The notes below the pieces were generated by a model. That model had not been told where the DNA came from and ran no database searches. It saw only the letters and a program-made list of their open reading frames with translations. From assembly GCF_018343625.1 (NCBI RefSeq), contig NZ_JAGYPG010000001.1, positions 664,342 to 728,341 of the forward strand: a stretch of DNA of 64,000 nt. The letters are read 5' to 3'. The DNA comes from Lederbergia citri (lineage in GTDB: Bacteria; Bacillota; Bacilli; Bacillales; Bacillaceae_C). A program made the position numbers and the translations under genes. Of this stretch, positions 54,677 through 63,781 are shown piece after piece (position 1 is the stretch's first letter; each line of letters starts with the position of its first letter).

Positions 54677-55033
54677 CTATTTTTTTTCAATCGCCATACG
54701 CAAGTTCGAGATAACTCCAATAAGCAATACTAACGAACAAACCATTTTTTCGAAAGGTGTTCCAAACAATTGTTGTATAAATCCAAAAGACCAAAGTACA
54801 ACAAAAAACCAACATATAACGGTTATTCCTCTTTTGTATTTATATAGTTTAATTCTACCAACAATCGACGTAAAAACTACTCCAATAATAGAAATAACGA
54901 TATTTATAACAGATATTGGTAGCTGTTCAGCGAATGATTCAGACCTTCCACCATTAACCCAAGTGAATGGAATACTTTTGCTTATAATAAGAAAGTGGAT
55001 TAAGATAGTCAAAGAGTAAAAAATAATTCCCAT
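54677..55033 (-). CDS. Membrane protein of unknown function
   Basis: 118 aa with four hydrophobic segments (about 3-20, 43-62, 75-92, 96-112). The true start may be upstream: in the same frame LEILRKINIKTAVF precedes this ATG, and GAGGTG lies before an ATT codon, so the start is uncertain. No family recognised. Single gene between repeats. Confidence 0.58.
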   Translation of the reverse strand: MGIIFYSLTILIHFLIISKSIPFTWVNGGRSESFAEQLPISVINIVISIIGVVFTSIVGRIKLYKYKRGITVICWFFVVLWSFGFIQQLFGTPFEKMVCSLVLLIGVISNLRMAIEKK

Positions 55034-55242
55034 AAATACAGCAGTTTTAATATTAATTTTCCTGAGTATTTCTAAAATAAAATCACCTCATTTTTCTTCC
55101 TGTTTCAATTTTATTAATCCAGTAATATACTATTCCTATATCTCTTACCATCTGACAGGTAACTGAAAGTAAGATTTCGAAGAGTTATCAAAAATCACCA
55201 TTATTCTTAACCAGAGCAAAAAACATCGGCTAGGTATTCTTG

Positions 55243-55285
55243 TTGAACTAAACTGCCCTTTAGTTTAAGTACATTTCTTCACAAT
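55243..55285 (-). repeat. Island repeat, collapsed copy
   Basis: TTGAACTAAACTGCCC joins straight to TTTAGTTTAAGTACATTTC and TTCACAA: left half fused to right half with hairpin deleted, as expected if the two CCSTTAG boxes recombined. Confidence 0.75.
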
Positions 55286-55359
55286 CTCATCTAAAATATC
55301 CATTTATTTTGAAAATGAGTTACTTAGCAATCTGGCCCTTTAAATGAAAATAATGCACA

Positions 55360-55393
55360 TATCCTTGTTCAAGAATTGCGCCCGATAATAGAG
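55360..55393 (-). repeat. Island repeat, right-half variant
   Basis: ATATCCTTGTTCAAGAATTG then CGCCCGATAATAG; same 25-bp segment recurs at 58678. Confidence 0.55.
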
Positions 55394-55427
55394 CTCCTAT
55401 TAGCTGGTTAGTAAAAAAAATTAAGTA

Positions 55428-55730
55428 TTATTTTAAGCCAGTGAATTTAAAGTGTTCTTGTTCAATAAGTTTAATAAATTTTTCTCTTTCCTGTTCGTTT
55501 CTAATAAGTAATTCAACATTATTAGACTTAATAAGGTAAAGTTTCACTTTTCTGTTATACCAAATGACATAACTATATCTATAGTCTTGATACAATGTGG
55601 AAAACCATTTTTCGTTCCTTAATTTATCAATATTTTTTTCGAGTTTAGATTTAGGAGTAATAAAAAATAGAGCATTCGCTAATAAGTCTATAATGAAGCC
55701 AATAATCGCCTCAATAATAATATCAAACAC
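55428..55730 (-). CDS. Hypothetical protein with membrane segment
   Basis: 100 aa starting at GTG with a weak AGGTTGAG site. One hydrophobic region (IIIEAIIGFIIDLLANALFF) is followed by a soluble part with FSTLYQDYRYSYVIWYNRKV. No family recognised. It lies between repeat fragments and a full copy. Confidence 0.55.
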   Translation of the reverse strand: MFDIIIEAIIGFIIDLLANALFFITPKSKLEKNIDKLRNEKWFSTLYQDYRYSYVIWYNRKVKLYLIKSNNVELLIRNEQEREKFIKLIEQEHFKFTGLK

Positions 55731-55820
55731 CTCAACCTATTTTTTTTAATATCTTTTAGCTTAAACGTATTTCTTATTACATATATTGGCCCGATTGTTG
55801 AATACAAGTTATAAACCTCT

Positions 55821-55925
55821 CTTGAACTAAACTGCTCCGTTAGCTTAATAACTTCAACAAAAAAAGAGTTAATCCTTCTTCGATTAACTCACCTTTTACT
55901 TTAAATACAGGACTTCACAATCTTT
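55821..55925 (-). repeat. Island repeat, full copy
   Basis: TTGAACTAAACTGCTCCG and TTAGC, stem GAGTTAATCC-TTCTTC-GATTAACTC, CACCTTTTACTTTAAA, TTCACAA. Confidence 0.88.
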
Positions 55926-55929
55926 TTTT

Positions 55930-56014
55930 ACACCTCATTAAACTCAATCCCTAAATGTGTTGTACATGCAAAAAGACGCCTTCTTATTTAAGAAAAGCGC
56001 CCGACTGTTGAACA
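55930..56014. repeat. Second repeat type (AAAAAGACGCC), longest copy
   Basis: AATGTGTTGTACATGCAA, AAAGACGCCTTCTTATTTAA, GAAAAGCGCCCGACTGTTGA. Matches 16858-16911 over its first half and 28005-28052 over its second. Confidence 0.6.
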
Positions 56015-56175
56015 ATGAAGTATGCGAAAAATAGGTCCGTAAATACGTTCTAATTTATTTTTAGCCATCCATAATGCAGGAAAATAACCCGCTTCACCAT
56101 AGAGAATGAAAAGGGCTTCTCATTTTCAATACTGCTTCTACGGCTGGGCGAGGAAGGTCGCTAAATTATTGTGCT

Positions 56176-56673
56176 TTAGGACCAATCTACGCCAGGCCAA
56201 GAGGATTGCAACTTTCGCAACAGAACAATTTGGCCGAGATGATACGTATCGTGCATCATGATATTGCTGAGTAAACGTTCAATAGAATCCCTGTTAGCTG
56301 CATACGGAGCTTTTAACTTTTCATCGTCAAGGTCCGCAATGACCGTTTTTAATTTATTCATGACTTCATTTAGGCGCTGCACTGTCTGAGTCCACCCAAT
56401 TTCATCTTCTGGATCTCCCGGATTTCCAAAGGTTTCTTCATTGTCTTCTGCCTTATGCGGATTCTCTGTGCCCTTAATTCGATGGATTACGTCTTCATTC
56501 CAAAATATCAAGTGGTTGACAATCTGCCAAATCGAATTGCTGATTCCCGAACTTGTCCATGATGCCTCAGCTGCGATGACTCCATGAAGCGCCTGATCCA
56601 TGGATGCAAACCAATTATTCTCATGGCAATGCATGTCGAGTTGTTCTAAAAACATTTTGGTTACAACTTGCAT
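56176..56673 (-). CDS. DinB-family protein
   Basis: 165 aa four-helix bundle. The metal-binding histidines sit in IWQIVNHLIFWNED (near 60) and in MMHDTYHLGQIVLLRKL near the C terminus, as in bacillithiol/mycothiol-dependent transferases (YfiT/BstA group). GAGGAG lies 9 nt before ATG 56673; the open frame continues 33 codons upstream without support. Function may be thiol conjugation of toxins. Confidence 0.88.
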   Translation of the reverse strand: MQVVTKMFLEQLDMHCHENNWFASMDQALHGVIAAEASWTSSGISNSIWQIVNHLIFWNEDVIHRIKGTENPHKAEDNEETFGNPGDPEDEIGWTQTVQRLNEVMNKLKTVIADLDDEKLKAPYAANRDSIERLLSNIMMHDTYHLGQIVLLRKLQSSWPGVDWS

Positions 56674-56789
56674 ACAACCAATCTCCTCACTGTTAAGTGT
56701 AATCTTACGAAAAAATATTCTCAATGGATACTCCATTCTTTTATTTTGAGAATACAACAAAACCATGATCACTATGACTTATTCGACTC

Positions 56790-57120
56790 AACCAGCATTT
56801 ATTCCTTCATTTTGGTGAGAGCTATCTACCTTACCAGGGAAAAGCGAACCGTAACCCACTGCAATTTTCATAAACGCTGCATTTGTACCCCGCCCGATGT
56901 TAAAATTGTGGGTTCATCCCCTGTAATCGATTGATAAGCCGATTGTAGTGTTTTAATCATTGGATGATCGGCTGGGATATAATGTGTAGAGAATTTTTGC
57001 GCATCAGGTAAAATGGCAGGTCTCAGCTTTTTTCGAGATTATTTCATAGGTATGTTGGTAATCATTATTTAATGGGAATCGAATGTTCAACTGAATTGAG
57101 CCACCATGAGAAATATTAAT
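56790..57120 (-). pseudogene. M20-family dipeptidase (PepV-like) remnant
   Basis: Frames joined across shifts read KLRPAILPDAQKF, THYIPADHPMIKTLQSAY, SITGDEPTILTSGG, TNAAFMKIAVGYGSLFPGK and VDSSHQNEGINAG, the C-terminal part of PepV-type metallodipeptidases (GGGTxA and FGxxFPGxxxxxHQxxE patterns). Several frameshifts separate the pieces and the rest is missing. Confidence 0.6.
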
Positions 57121-57370
57121 TGTATATCACTTCTTTTACTTCTTTTACTGTCACTTTTTTTGACTCAGCAATCACTTCAATCGAAATTTATATCCCTGAC
57201 AACATTCGAATTGTATTACGTAGTATTTCATTTTTCCTTCTCTCGATCAACTCTTTATCACGTTCATTAAATCTTTCAGGGTATTGTCCTACAAGGTCTA
57301 ATACTCCATCAACTCGATATCCCTCTAATGCTTTGATAAATTTTTCTACTGCATCATATACTTAAACCTT
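57120..57370 (-). pseudogene. Broken ORF of unknown family
   Basis: The frame reads VYDAVEKFIKALEGYRVDGV, LDLVGQYPERFNERDKELIE and RRKNEILRNTIRMLSG, a TAA, then ISIEVIAESKKVTVKEVKEV. A further piece (FNKEGEVLALQIRKG) precedes it in a second frame. Helical and charged; no family recognised. It may be a degraded regulator or phage-type gene. Confidence 0.4.
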
Positions 57371-57488
57371 TTCGAATTTGAAGTGCTAAAACCTCTCCCT
57401 CCTTATTGAACTTAGTAAGTTTAAGTGTATATATACACATGAAAAGGTATCCCTATACCCATACTAACTTTGGGAGGTAGGCTATCTT

Positions 57489-58418
57489 ATGAAATTCATC
57501 TGGTTGTCAGTATTATTATTGATAGGAAGTCAAAACAATCTTCCTGATAATTTAGTCGTTAGTCATGAAGGGAAAACAATTGCAATTGTTAATCGCGTTT
57601 ATTTTTCAAACCCATTAATAGATATTCCGCTTATTGATCAAAAAAACTACAATGAATTTATACAAAAACTAGATAAGAGCATCTATAAACCGCCAACAAA
57701 CGCTTCTCTGGATAACAATGGGAATATTGTTGCTGAAAAAGTAGGGTATAAACTGGACCATGAGGCGTTCACACGTTTGTTTTATACATATTTTTTCAAT
57801 AAAGGCTCCTCTTACGTAGAAGCTCCCATGCATACAATATTTCCAAACGTGGATAGCGAACTGCTCTCACATATAAGAGTAAATCGAATTGGACATTATG
57901 CTACCTATTTTAATTCAAATAACAGAGAGCGTTCTCATAATATTTTACTTGCAAGTGAAGCAATCAATAACCACGTTGTTTTTCCTGGTGAGACTTTTTC
58001 TTTTAATAAAGTGGTCGGAAAACGAACGAGGGAAAAGGGCTATAAGCGGGCACCGGTTATCGTAAAGGGTGAATTGTCGGAGGACATTGGTGGTGGAATA
58101 TGCCAAATTTCTTCAACGTTGTACAATGCAGTAGATAAAGCGGGGTTGACTATTACTGAACGATACTCCCATAGCAAACGGGTTGGCTATGTACCTTCAG
58201 GAAGAGACGCTACTGTTAGCTGGTATGGACCCGATTTCCGCTTTACGAACAAATACAACCAGCCTATATTGATTCGATCAAATGTTTACGGTGGAACCGT
58301 TAGAATTTTGGTGTATTCGTCAGATACCATTAATAATGAGCCACGAAAAATTCCTAGCGCTTCGTATAAGCTTCCGGAAGAAGTTCCTCTTGGATCAGAG
58401 GTGAATCAGAATCATTAA
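57489..58418 (+). CDS. VanW-like exported protein
   Basis: 309 aa with an N-terminal signal-like helix (MKFIWLSVLLLIGSQ). The VanW domain covers about 130-295: ILLASEAINNHVVFPGETFS, GKRTREKGYKRAPVI, and GGGICQISSTLYNAVDKAGL, then GRDATVSWYGPDFRFTN. This domain is common in Bacillus spore and envelope proteins, function unclear; no van cluster is present. GGGAGGTAGGCTATCTT precedes the ATG. A terminator follows at 58429. Confidence 0.9.
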   Translation: MKFIWLSVLLLIGSQNNLPDNLVVSHEGKTIAIVNRVYFSNPLIDIPLIDQKNYNEFIQKLDKSIYKPPTNASLDNNGNIVAEKVGYKLDHEAFTRLFYTYFFNKGSSYVEAPMHTIFPNVDSELLSHIRVNRIGHYATYFNSNNRERSHNILLASEAINNHVVFPGETFSFNKVVGKRTREKGYKRAPVIVKGELSEDIGGGICQISSTLYNAVDKAGLTITERYSHSKRVGYVPSGRDATVSWYGPDFRFTNKYNQPILIRSNVYGGTVRILVYSSDTINNEPRKIPSASYKLPEEVPLGSEVNQNH

Positions 58419-58428
58419 GTTTTTTCAC

Positions 58429-58465
58429 AAAACCGGACTAATGGACTTGGTATGTCCGGTTTTTA
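58429..58465 (+). terminator. Terminator of the VanW-like gene
   Basis: AAAACCGGAC pairs with GTCCGGTTTT, followed by TAG; it lies 11 bp after the stop codon. Confidence 0.8.
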
Positions 58466-58573
58466 GTTTGAATTTATTCTTTTTTCATCGAGTGTTGTAC
58501 TTGCTTGCGGAGGATATCTGTGATTTTCTAATATATCAGTTTAACCTTTAATTTTAAACTGACTAAGCTAACA

Positions 58574-58599
58574 ACGGACCCACCAATAGGTGAGTCCGT
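58574..58599. terminator. Hairpin, possible terminator
   Basis: ACGGACcCACC pairs with GGTGaGTCCGT around AATA. No strong T-tract; the strand it serves is unclear. Confidence 0.45.
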
Positions 58600-58677
58600 A
58601 TTAATATATATCTTCACAAAGTCATCTGATAATTAAGTCCATTGCTGCAGTATCAGTCTACTACACAATATAAGAGT

Positions 58678-58714
58678 TATCCTTGTTCAAGAATTGCGCC
58701 CTTTTATTGAATAA
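58678..58714 (-). repeat. Island repeat, right-half variant
   Basis: TATCCTTGTTCAAGAATTGC then GCCCTTTTATTGAATAAG, matching 55360-55393. Confidence 0.6.
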
Positions 58715-58780
58715 GAATTTTCTTCAAATATTTTTATTTCAGTAATGTATATTTAAGGCTTTTTATAAAACGTCACTTAC

Positions 58781-59233
58781 TTATTTGTTACCGAGTTGTT
58801 CAGCCAAACCGATTAGAAGTCCTTCGATTCCACGAATGTAGCAGAGCCGATACGAGTCTTCGTACTGAACCACTTCGCCAACGAGCTGAGCACCATACTT
58901 AGTGAGTCTGGATACCATTTCGTCAATGTCTTCAACGGTGAACATGACGCGTAGATAACCTAGGGCGTTTACAGGAGCAGTCCGGTGATCTGATATAGTA
59001 GGTGGGGTGAGAAATCGCGAAAGTTCAAGTCGGCTGTGGCCATCTGGGGTAACCATCATAGCAATCTCTACGCACTGAGAACCCAATCCGGTTACGCGAC
59101 CAGCCCATTCACCTTCGACAGTGGCTCGCCCTTCGAGGTTCAAGCCAATCTCTTCGAAGAAAGAGATTGCGTCATCAAGGGATTCTACAACGATGCCGAC
59201 ATTGTCCATTCTTAGTAATTTGTTTTTTGCCAT
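58781..59233 (-). CDS. VOC-family protein
   Basis: 150 aa with two glyoxalase-fold modules: MDNVGIVVESLDDAISFFEE at the start, VTPDGHSRLELSRF in the centre (central E), and VEDIDEMVSRLTKYGAQLVG, LCYIRGIEGLLIGLAEQL at the end, with the second E replaced by a leucine-rich tail. AAGGAGATAAGACT precedes the ATG. A detoxification or ring-cleavage role is possible. Single gene in the island. Confidence 0.88.
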   Translation of the reverse strand: MAKNKLLRMDNVGIVVESLDDAISFFEEIGLNLEGRATVEGEWAGRVTGLGSQCVEIAMMVTPDGHSRLELSRFLTPPTISDHRTAPVNALGYLRVMFTVEDIDEMVSRLTKYGAQLVGEVVQYEDSYRLCYIRGIEGLLIGLAEQLGNK

Positions 59234-59602
59234 AGTCTTATCTCCTTATGTGTAAAAATTTATTATCTGATCATCTTCATAATTATTCTATTAAAAAGTT
59301 ACAAAATCCTTCCAAACAAAAAACACCTTGTCACAGTATAGGAAAAGGTGAAATTGGGTTTTCGGGTATGTCATAACATCTTGTTAACGAACAACACTTC
59401 TGAAACCTTCTACTATTGGAATATTCGATATTCGCGAACCTTATTTCATGAATGCCATCATGTTCAAATAGTTTCAAAAATTCGATACCGTAGTTACTAT
59501 TCGATAAAACAACTTTGACTACCCTACAAAATATTCCTACCCTGTACTCCATTATATGGCCCGATAATGAAATTTAGGGCGCTTCTTTTTATTTAATTCA
59601 AT
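59234..59602. other. Weakly coding stretch
   Basis: A 73-codon minus-strand frame (59331-59552) lacks a ribosome binding site and family; likely spurious. Repeat debris at about 59553-59580 (GGCCCGATAATGAAATTTAG, GGCGC). Confidence 0.3.
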
Positions 59603-60283
59603 TCACATTACCTTTTTAGTATTTTGCAGGTACTTTGCATTTTTAAATCTAAAAATAACCCTATTCATTAATATTAGCAGAAAACCAAGCATGCAATAAA
59701 CAAAAGTGAAACCTACTATGACTAACGCTACATTTGCATAGCTGCCAACTCCATCAGGAATATGACCATTCGGATTTAGAAAGAAATAAGGATAGAATCC
59801 ATCGTACATTCCTCTTAATAATGATATAGCGCCGTAGAGTATTGGGAAAGCTAACCAAAAGACGATTGATTTGTAACTATACCACTTTTTCTCTTCAAAA
59901 ATGATCCAGTTTAGTAAAACAAACATTGGAATTAAGTAGTGTAATGTAAAATTTGTAATTATCCTAATCCCGCTGTATTCTCCACCACTAGAAAGGATAA
60001 GGTGGTAAGTTGATAAAACTACCATCATATAAATAAGCGCTGCATTTTTATACAAGTCCAACATACGACTTTCTTTTTTCTTTAACAAAAGAACAAACGT
60101 GCTAACTGTAAATATTATGGTAACAATGATATTAGAATGAATTGTGAATTTTGTAATAGATACACTTGGTTCAGGAGAAAAAAGTATATGTAACGGCACA
60201 CTAATAAGTCCTATTGCAGCAATTATAATATGAAGCAAAAACTTTGTGTGTGTAAGCCTTTCTTTTGAAAATATCTTAGTCAT
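59603..60283 (-). CDS. Pr6Pr-type membrane protein
   Basis: 226 aa with six to seven membrane helices. FTIHSNIIVTIIF (near residue 46), LHYLIPMFVLLNWIIF and YPYFFLNPN match the Pr6Pr/FAR-17a-like family of bacterial integral membrane proteins. AGGGTGAATC precedes the ATG. Function unknown. It stands alone near the right end of the repeat field. Confidence 0.82.
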   Translation of the reverse strand: MTKIFSKERLTHTKFLLHIIIAAIGLISVPLHILFSPEPSVSITKFTIHSNIIVTIIFTVSTFVLLLKKKESRMLDLYKNAALIYMMVVLSTYHLILSSGGEYSGIRIITNFTLHYLIPMFVLLNWIIFEEKKWYSYKSIVFWLAFPILYGAISLLRGMYDGFYPYFFLNPNGHIPDGVGSYANVALVIVGFTFVYCMLGFLLILMNRVIFRFKNAKYLQNTKKVM

Positions 60284-60696
60284 GATTCACCCTGTATAAA
60301 TATATAAAATCCTACGACATTCCCTTCTTCAACATAATGGATTAGGTAGCTGAACTTTGATGGACCCAACAGCAGAATTACCTTCTAAACCTCTACGTAG
60401 TTCAAATACATACCTTCGCAATTTTTATACGTTTCATAGTGCAAAAAGTTTCGAACACTTAATCAACAATATGTCCCATTCACAAAGAAAGACGCTCTCC
60501 TTATTTCAAAAAAGTACCCTTTAATTGAAGATCATTCTCGAAAATCCATGCTGGACAGATATTCAAGAAATGCACCTGATTATTCAGTAACTATTACTAT
60601 ACAGACATATATTTTTTTCGATATTTACTATCAAGAGCCCCTTCCTCCATGATTGTAAGAGTAAAGGGCATTAATTTTTATTAGCCTTAACCTAAT
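60284..60696. other. Gene-free stretch with degenerate repeats
   Basis: Right-half traces at 60486-60531 (AAAGACGCTCTCC then AGTACCCTTTAATTGAAG) and near 60562 (TTCAAGAAATGCACCTGATT). No ORF with support. Confidence 0.4.
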
Positions 60697-61650
60697 TTAT
60701 TGATTTGCAGGAGGCCCAGATTCCCTCACCTCAACAGGCACTGATTGATTTAGAACTGTTATTCGATATTTACCGCTTTTCTTTAAAACTATGTCGCCTG
60801 TAAAAATACTTACTTTTTTTGCAGATTTTATAAAATCCATTCTATCAGAAAATGTGAATACTTCTGTAGTACCATCTTCTAGACTAAATAGTCTAAGCTT
60901 TACTTGCTCAGGCAGATCTTCTCCTTCAACTTCAAGATTCACATCCTCAAAAGTTTCTGCCACCAAATCCTCCTTTGAAATCATTAGTGTGGCCTTACCA
61001 ATCTCCACATAAGGTTCCTTCACATAGACTGAGAAATCTCCAAAGGTTCCTTCCTTATTTATTAACTTCAGGTTCCAATAACCTTGCTTTTCAAAAGGCT
61101 TAAAACTTGTTAAGGCGTGAGCATCAGAGCCATTCATGCCGTTACTTAATGTGAAAGAAGCCATTTCCTGAGTAATGCCGCTGTCAACATGCACACCCTC
61201 TATTTTCATATCCTTATTAACAAGGTCATCCGGATTGCCCCAAAGATAAACCATTATTTTTGATATACCTCTGTAATCTTCGGCTACCAATTCAACTGGA
61301 AGTAATAAACTCACTTTTCCAGGTATTCCAAAGTTTGAATCTAGATAAATTTGCTTCCCAGCTTCGTTAAATAGAGCAAAATATTCACCAATCTCTGCTT
61401 TCTCAACACCTTCCGAGGAATTAGTTTCAGGCAGTTCCATATTCTCTAAAAATAAAACAGGAACAATAAGCATTAACGCAAATAGAGCACCCAACACACC
61501 AGCCCGCTGAAAAGAAAAGCCAAATCTTCTTCTAGGCGACTTTTTCTCCAGAATCGCCTTAATAATTCTAGTTTTTTGCTCCTCATTCAGTTCATAAGAA
61601 GGGAGTTCCTTCATTTTCTTAAGAAGCTCTTTATCTGAAAGATGGGTCAA
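60697..61650 (-). CDS. Putative anti-sigma factor
   Basis: 317 aa from TTG 61650, nine bases after GGAGG; an ATG at 61659 touches the GGAGG and is less likely. A cytoplasmic N-terminal helical part (DKELLKKMKELPSYE) is followed by a membrane helix (AGVLGALFALMLIVPVLFL, about 50-70) and an extracytoplasmic region with Ig/strand-like repeats. It overlaps the ECF gene, as with the pair at 23779-25753. The extracellular domain is a different sequence from that of the first pair. Role inferred from the operon. Confidence 0.7.
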   Translation of the reverse strand: MTHLSDKELLKKMKELPSYELNEEQKTRIIKAILEKKSPRRRFGFSFQRAGVLGALFALMLIVPVLFLENMELPETNSSEGVEKAEIGEYFALFNEAGKQIYLDSNFGIPGKVSLLLPVELVAEDYRGISKIMVYLWGNPDDLVNKDMKIEGVHVDSGITQEMASFTLSNGMNGSDAHALTSFKPFEKQGYWNLKLINKEGTFGDFSVYVKEPYVEIGKATLMISKEDLVAETFEDVNLEVEGEDLPEQVKLRLFSLEDGTTEVFTFSDRMDFIKSAKKVSIFTGDIVLKKSGKYRITVLNQSVPVEVRESGPPANQ

Positions 61651-62155
61651 CTTGTTCATCCTCCTTTAAAAGCAAATTTAGTTTATTTACTGCACGATGA
61701 AAAGTGACATTTACTTTATTATCAGTCCACCCTAATACTTGGGCCGTCTCCTCAGCAGACAAATCAGCAATTCCTCTAAGGAGGACCACATCGCGGTAAT
61801 TTTTTTTCAATGCATTGATAGCCTTTAATAATCGGGCAGATTCTGCCTTTTGGATAATAATTTCTTCCGTGATTGCTAATTCTTTTCCAGAAGTTTGCCG
61901 TAACAGCTTTTCATTAAGATTATGCCAAACACTTTTTTTTCTATAAAAATCAATAGCTTCATTACGAGCAATACTGATTAGCCATGTCTTTGGGTTAGAT
62001 GCGAACTTAAAGCTCACGAAGGACTGAAAAGCCTTTAAAAATGTTTCCTGTACAAGATCCTCCACATCTTTGGATCCTGTGTAATACACCAAATAATTGG
62101 TAATGTCTTTTTCATATTCATGAAACCATTGTTCCACTTGCCGGCCGGCATCCAT
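61631..62155 (-). CDS. ECF-family RNA polymerase sigma factor
   Basis: 174 aa. Region 2: YYTGSKDVEDLVQETFLKAF and PKTWLISIARNEAIDFYRK; region 4: LKKNYRDVVLLRGIADLSAE and ETAQVLGWTDNKVNVTFHRA. AAGGGGGGAAAGCT precedes the ATG. Its 3' end overlaps the anti-sigma gene by about 20 bp. Group IV sigma factor, probably envelope-stress related as in the Bacillus SigX/SigV/SigY group. Confidence 0.9.
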   Translation of the reverse strand: MDAGRQVEQWFHEYEKDITNYLVYYTGSKDVEDLVQETFLKAFQSFVSFKFASNPKTWLISIARNEAIDFYRKKSVWHNLNEKLLRQTSGKELAITEEIIIQKAESARLLKAINALKKNYRDVVLLRGIADLSAEETAQVLGWTDNKVNVTFHRAVNKLNLLLKEDEQVDPSFR

Positions 62156-62308
62156 AGCTTTCCCCCCTTTTGTAATAAGACGGATTTTTAAAGTCTATCT
62201 TACAGTTTCACAGTTAAAAGTTTGCAGACGTTAAAAAAGCTACCAAAAATGGCAGCTGATTACTTTAGCTCAATTCAATATTACCTTTCTATGACATTAT
62301 TTATAATA

Positions 62309-62338
62309 ATTTCTTGTTAAACTAGCTACACCGTTAAT
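62309..62338 (-). repeat. Island repeat, degenerate left half (last copy)
   Basis: TTCTTGTTAAACTAGCTACA then CCGTTAATTG. No copy is seen to the right of this. Confidence 0.5.
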
Positions 62339-62600
62339 TGCAGTATAACCATTCATATTCTCTTTTTAAATTTTGCAAAGAGGTACAATTTTCTAAAGGA
62401 AATACTCCACAATCTGGCACGGTTGGGAATAGAATGACTATCCGCTGCCAACTTTACCGCAGTTCCAACAAAGATTATATCCTTGAGGTTTGTATTCTTC
62501 ATCTAAATATGGTTAAATTCTTGAAGGCTGTAAGATACTTCCCATTCTTTCTGAGTCAAATGCTGTTCTCTGTGCATTGTCGCTTTATAAAAACTACATA
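62335..62600 (-). pseudogene. Remnant of a cysteine-rich protein gene
   Basis: Minus-strand pieces in two frames: LDEEYKPQGYNLCWNCGK, then PDCGVFPLENCTSLQNLKRE and YEWLYCN before a stop, with a frame change and stops between. The cysteine pairs suggest a zinc ribbon. The plus-strand frame covering the same bases (from 62338) has no support. Confidence 0.4.
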
Positions 62601-62652
62601 GATCCCAATCCCGCAAGAATAAACTAAAAACTCAACAGTTTCCACCCGTAAT

Positions 62653-62690
62653 TAAGTGGCCACAAGAACCGTCCCCTTGGTTCCCCTCTT
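62653..62690. repeat. Short repeat (GAACCGTCCCCTTGG)
   Basis: CCACAAGAACCGTCCCCTTG then GTTCCC. The same AAGAACCGTCCCCTTGG string recurs at about 63698-63714 after the cell-wall hydrolase. Very similar GGGGACGGTTCTTG strings are common in Bacillaceae intergenic regions, from memory. Confidence 0.6.
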
Positions 62691-62881
62691 GGGTAATTTC
62701 TCCCTTTACTTCGTATTATTTCCTAGATTATGACATTTCCATAGGAGAATTGTCATAAAACAACTTTTTGTGAAATGTTGTTCATCAAAACATAAAGAAT
62801 TGTAATGCTATCGTTCTGTAAATCAGATAAATGCCATGTTAGGTTAATATCATGAGAATTTTACTGGAGGTAGCACACAGC

Positions 62882-63643
62882 ATGAAGAATTCTATGAACT
62901 CAATAATTGTAGCTTGTGTGGCTACAATTACTTTAGGAGTACACACTAATACAGTGAAGGCGATTACCGAATCTTTCGTTCAAAATGAACACAGCCTTCC
63001 AGTACATGACATACAAAATAGTTTAGCCATTGGGATTAATGAGATAAAACAAGATATTTTTATTGGAGAAATTTTACAACCGCAGGGCTTATCCATCCAA
63101 TTAGTAAAACCTGTGATACATGTAGCTGCAAAAGGCATTGAAATACTAGCAGAGCAGTCAAAACCTACAGCTGAGAAAACTAATAATATGACAGCTGCAG
63201 AAGAAGAAAAGGTTCAACCAATCGAACCAAAAGTGGAAGCTCCAGTGGAAGAGCTTGGAACACCTGCGATTTCTATTTCAGATAAAGAAAAAGACTTATT
63301 TGCAAGATTAGTTGAAGCGGAGGCAAAAGGCGAACCCTATAAAGGAAAATTAGCCGTTGCAACCGTCGTACTAAATCGAGTGGAATCCCCTCAGTTTCCT
63401 GATACAGTGAAAGAAGTAATTAATGAAGTAGTCGGTGATGTTTATGCCTTTTCACCTGTTCAAAATGGTGAAATTACTAAGCCGGCATCAGAAGAATCAA
63501 TTCGAGCAGTAGAACAAGCTTTAAAGAGAGAAGATACTTTACATGATTCTATTTTTTTCTATAACCCTGAAATTGCAACAGATAATTGGATTCGTTCTCG
63601 TCAAACAGTAGAGACAATCGGGAATCATGTGTTTGCGAAATAG
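62882..63643 (+). CDS. SleB/CwlJ-type cell wall hydrolase
   Basis: 253 aa with a signal peptide (MKNSMNSIIVACVATITLGV, then HTNTVKA) and a low-complexity linker rich in E, P and V around 95-130. The Hydrolase_2 domain starts with DKEKDLFARLVEAEAKGEPY, with the catalytic glutamate in EAEAKGE, and ends with FFYNPEIATDNWIRSR. Such enzymes degrade cortex or vegetative peptidoglycan. ATG 62882 is chosen because GGAGGTAGCACACAGC precedes it; ATG 62852 is ten codons earlier without such a site. Confidence 0.88.
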   Translation: MKNSMNSIIVACVATITLGVHTNTVKAITESFVQNEHSLPVHDIQNSLAIGINEIKQDIFIGEILQPQGLSIQLVKPVIHVAAKGIEILAEQSKPTAEKTNNMTAAEEEKVQPIEPKVEAPVEELGTPAISISDKEKDLFARLVEAEAKGEPYKGKLAVATVVLNRVESPQFPDTVKEVINEVVGDVYAFSPVQNGEITKPASEESIRAVEQALKREDTLHDSIFFYNPEIATDNWIRSRQTVETIGNHVFAK

Positions 63644-63697
63644 AAGTGCCAAAGGGATGGTTCACACGGTTTATAGTGATGATCGTCCTAACATCAA

Positions 63698-63720
63698 GAA
63701 CCGTCCCCTTGGACCCCATT
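63698..63720. repeat. Short repeat (GAACCGTCCCCTTGG), second copy
   Basis: AAGAACCGTCCCCTTGGACC, a near-exact match to the copy at 62658-62676. It follows the hydrolase gene. Confidence 0.6.
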
Positions 63721-63781
63721 AAGACCCCCTGTAATGTATTAGAATGGTCGGATAATCCATTCCCAATTGTCCCCACACAGA

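Noticed and set aside
59331..59552. 73-codon minus-strand ORF
   Set aside because: No ribosome binding site, no domain, unusual composition; kept only as a weakly coding stretch.
62338..62601. 87-codon plus-strand ORF
   Set aside because: The minus strand of the same bases shows readable cysteine-rich gene remnants, so the plus frame is probably a shadow.
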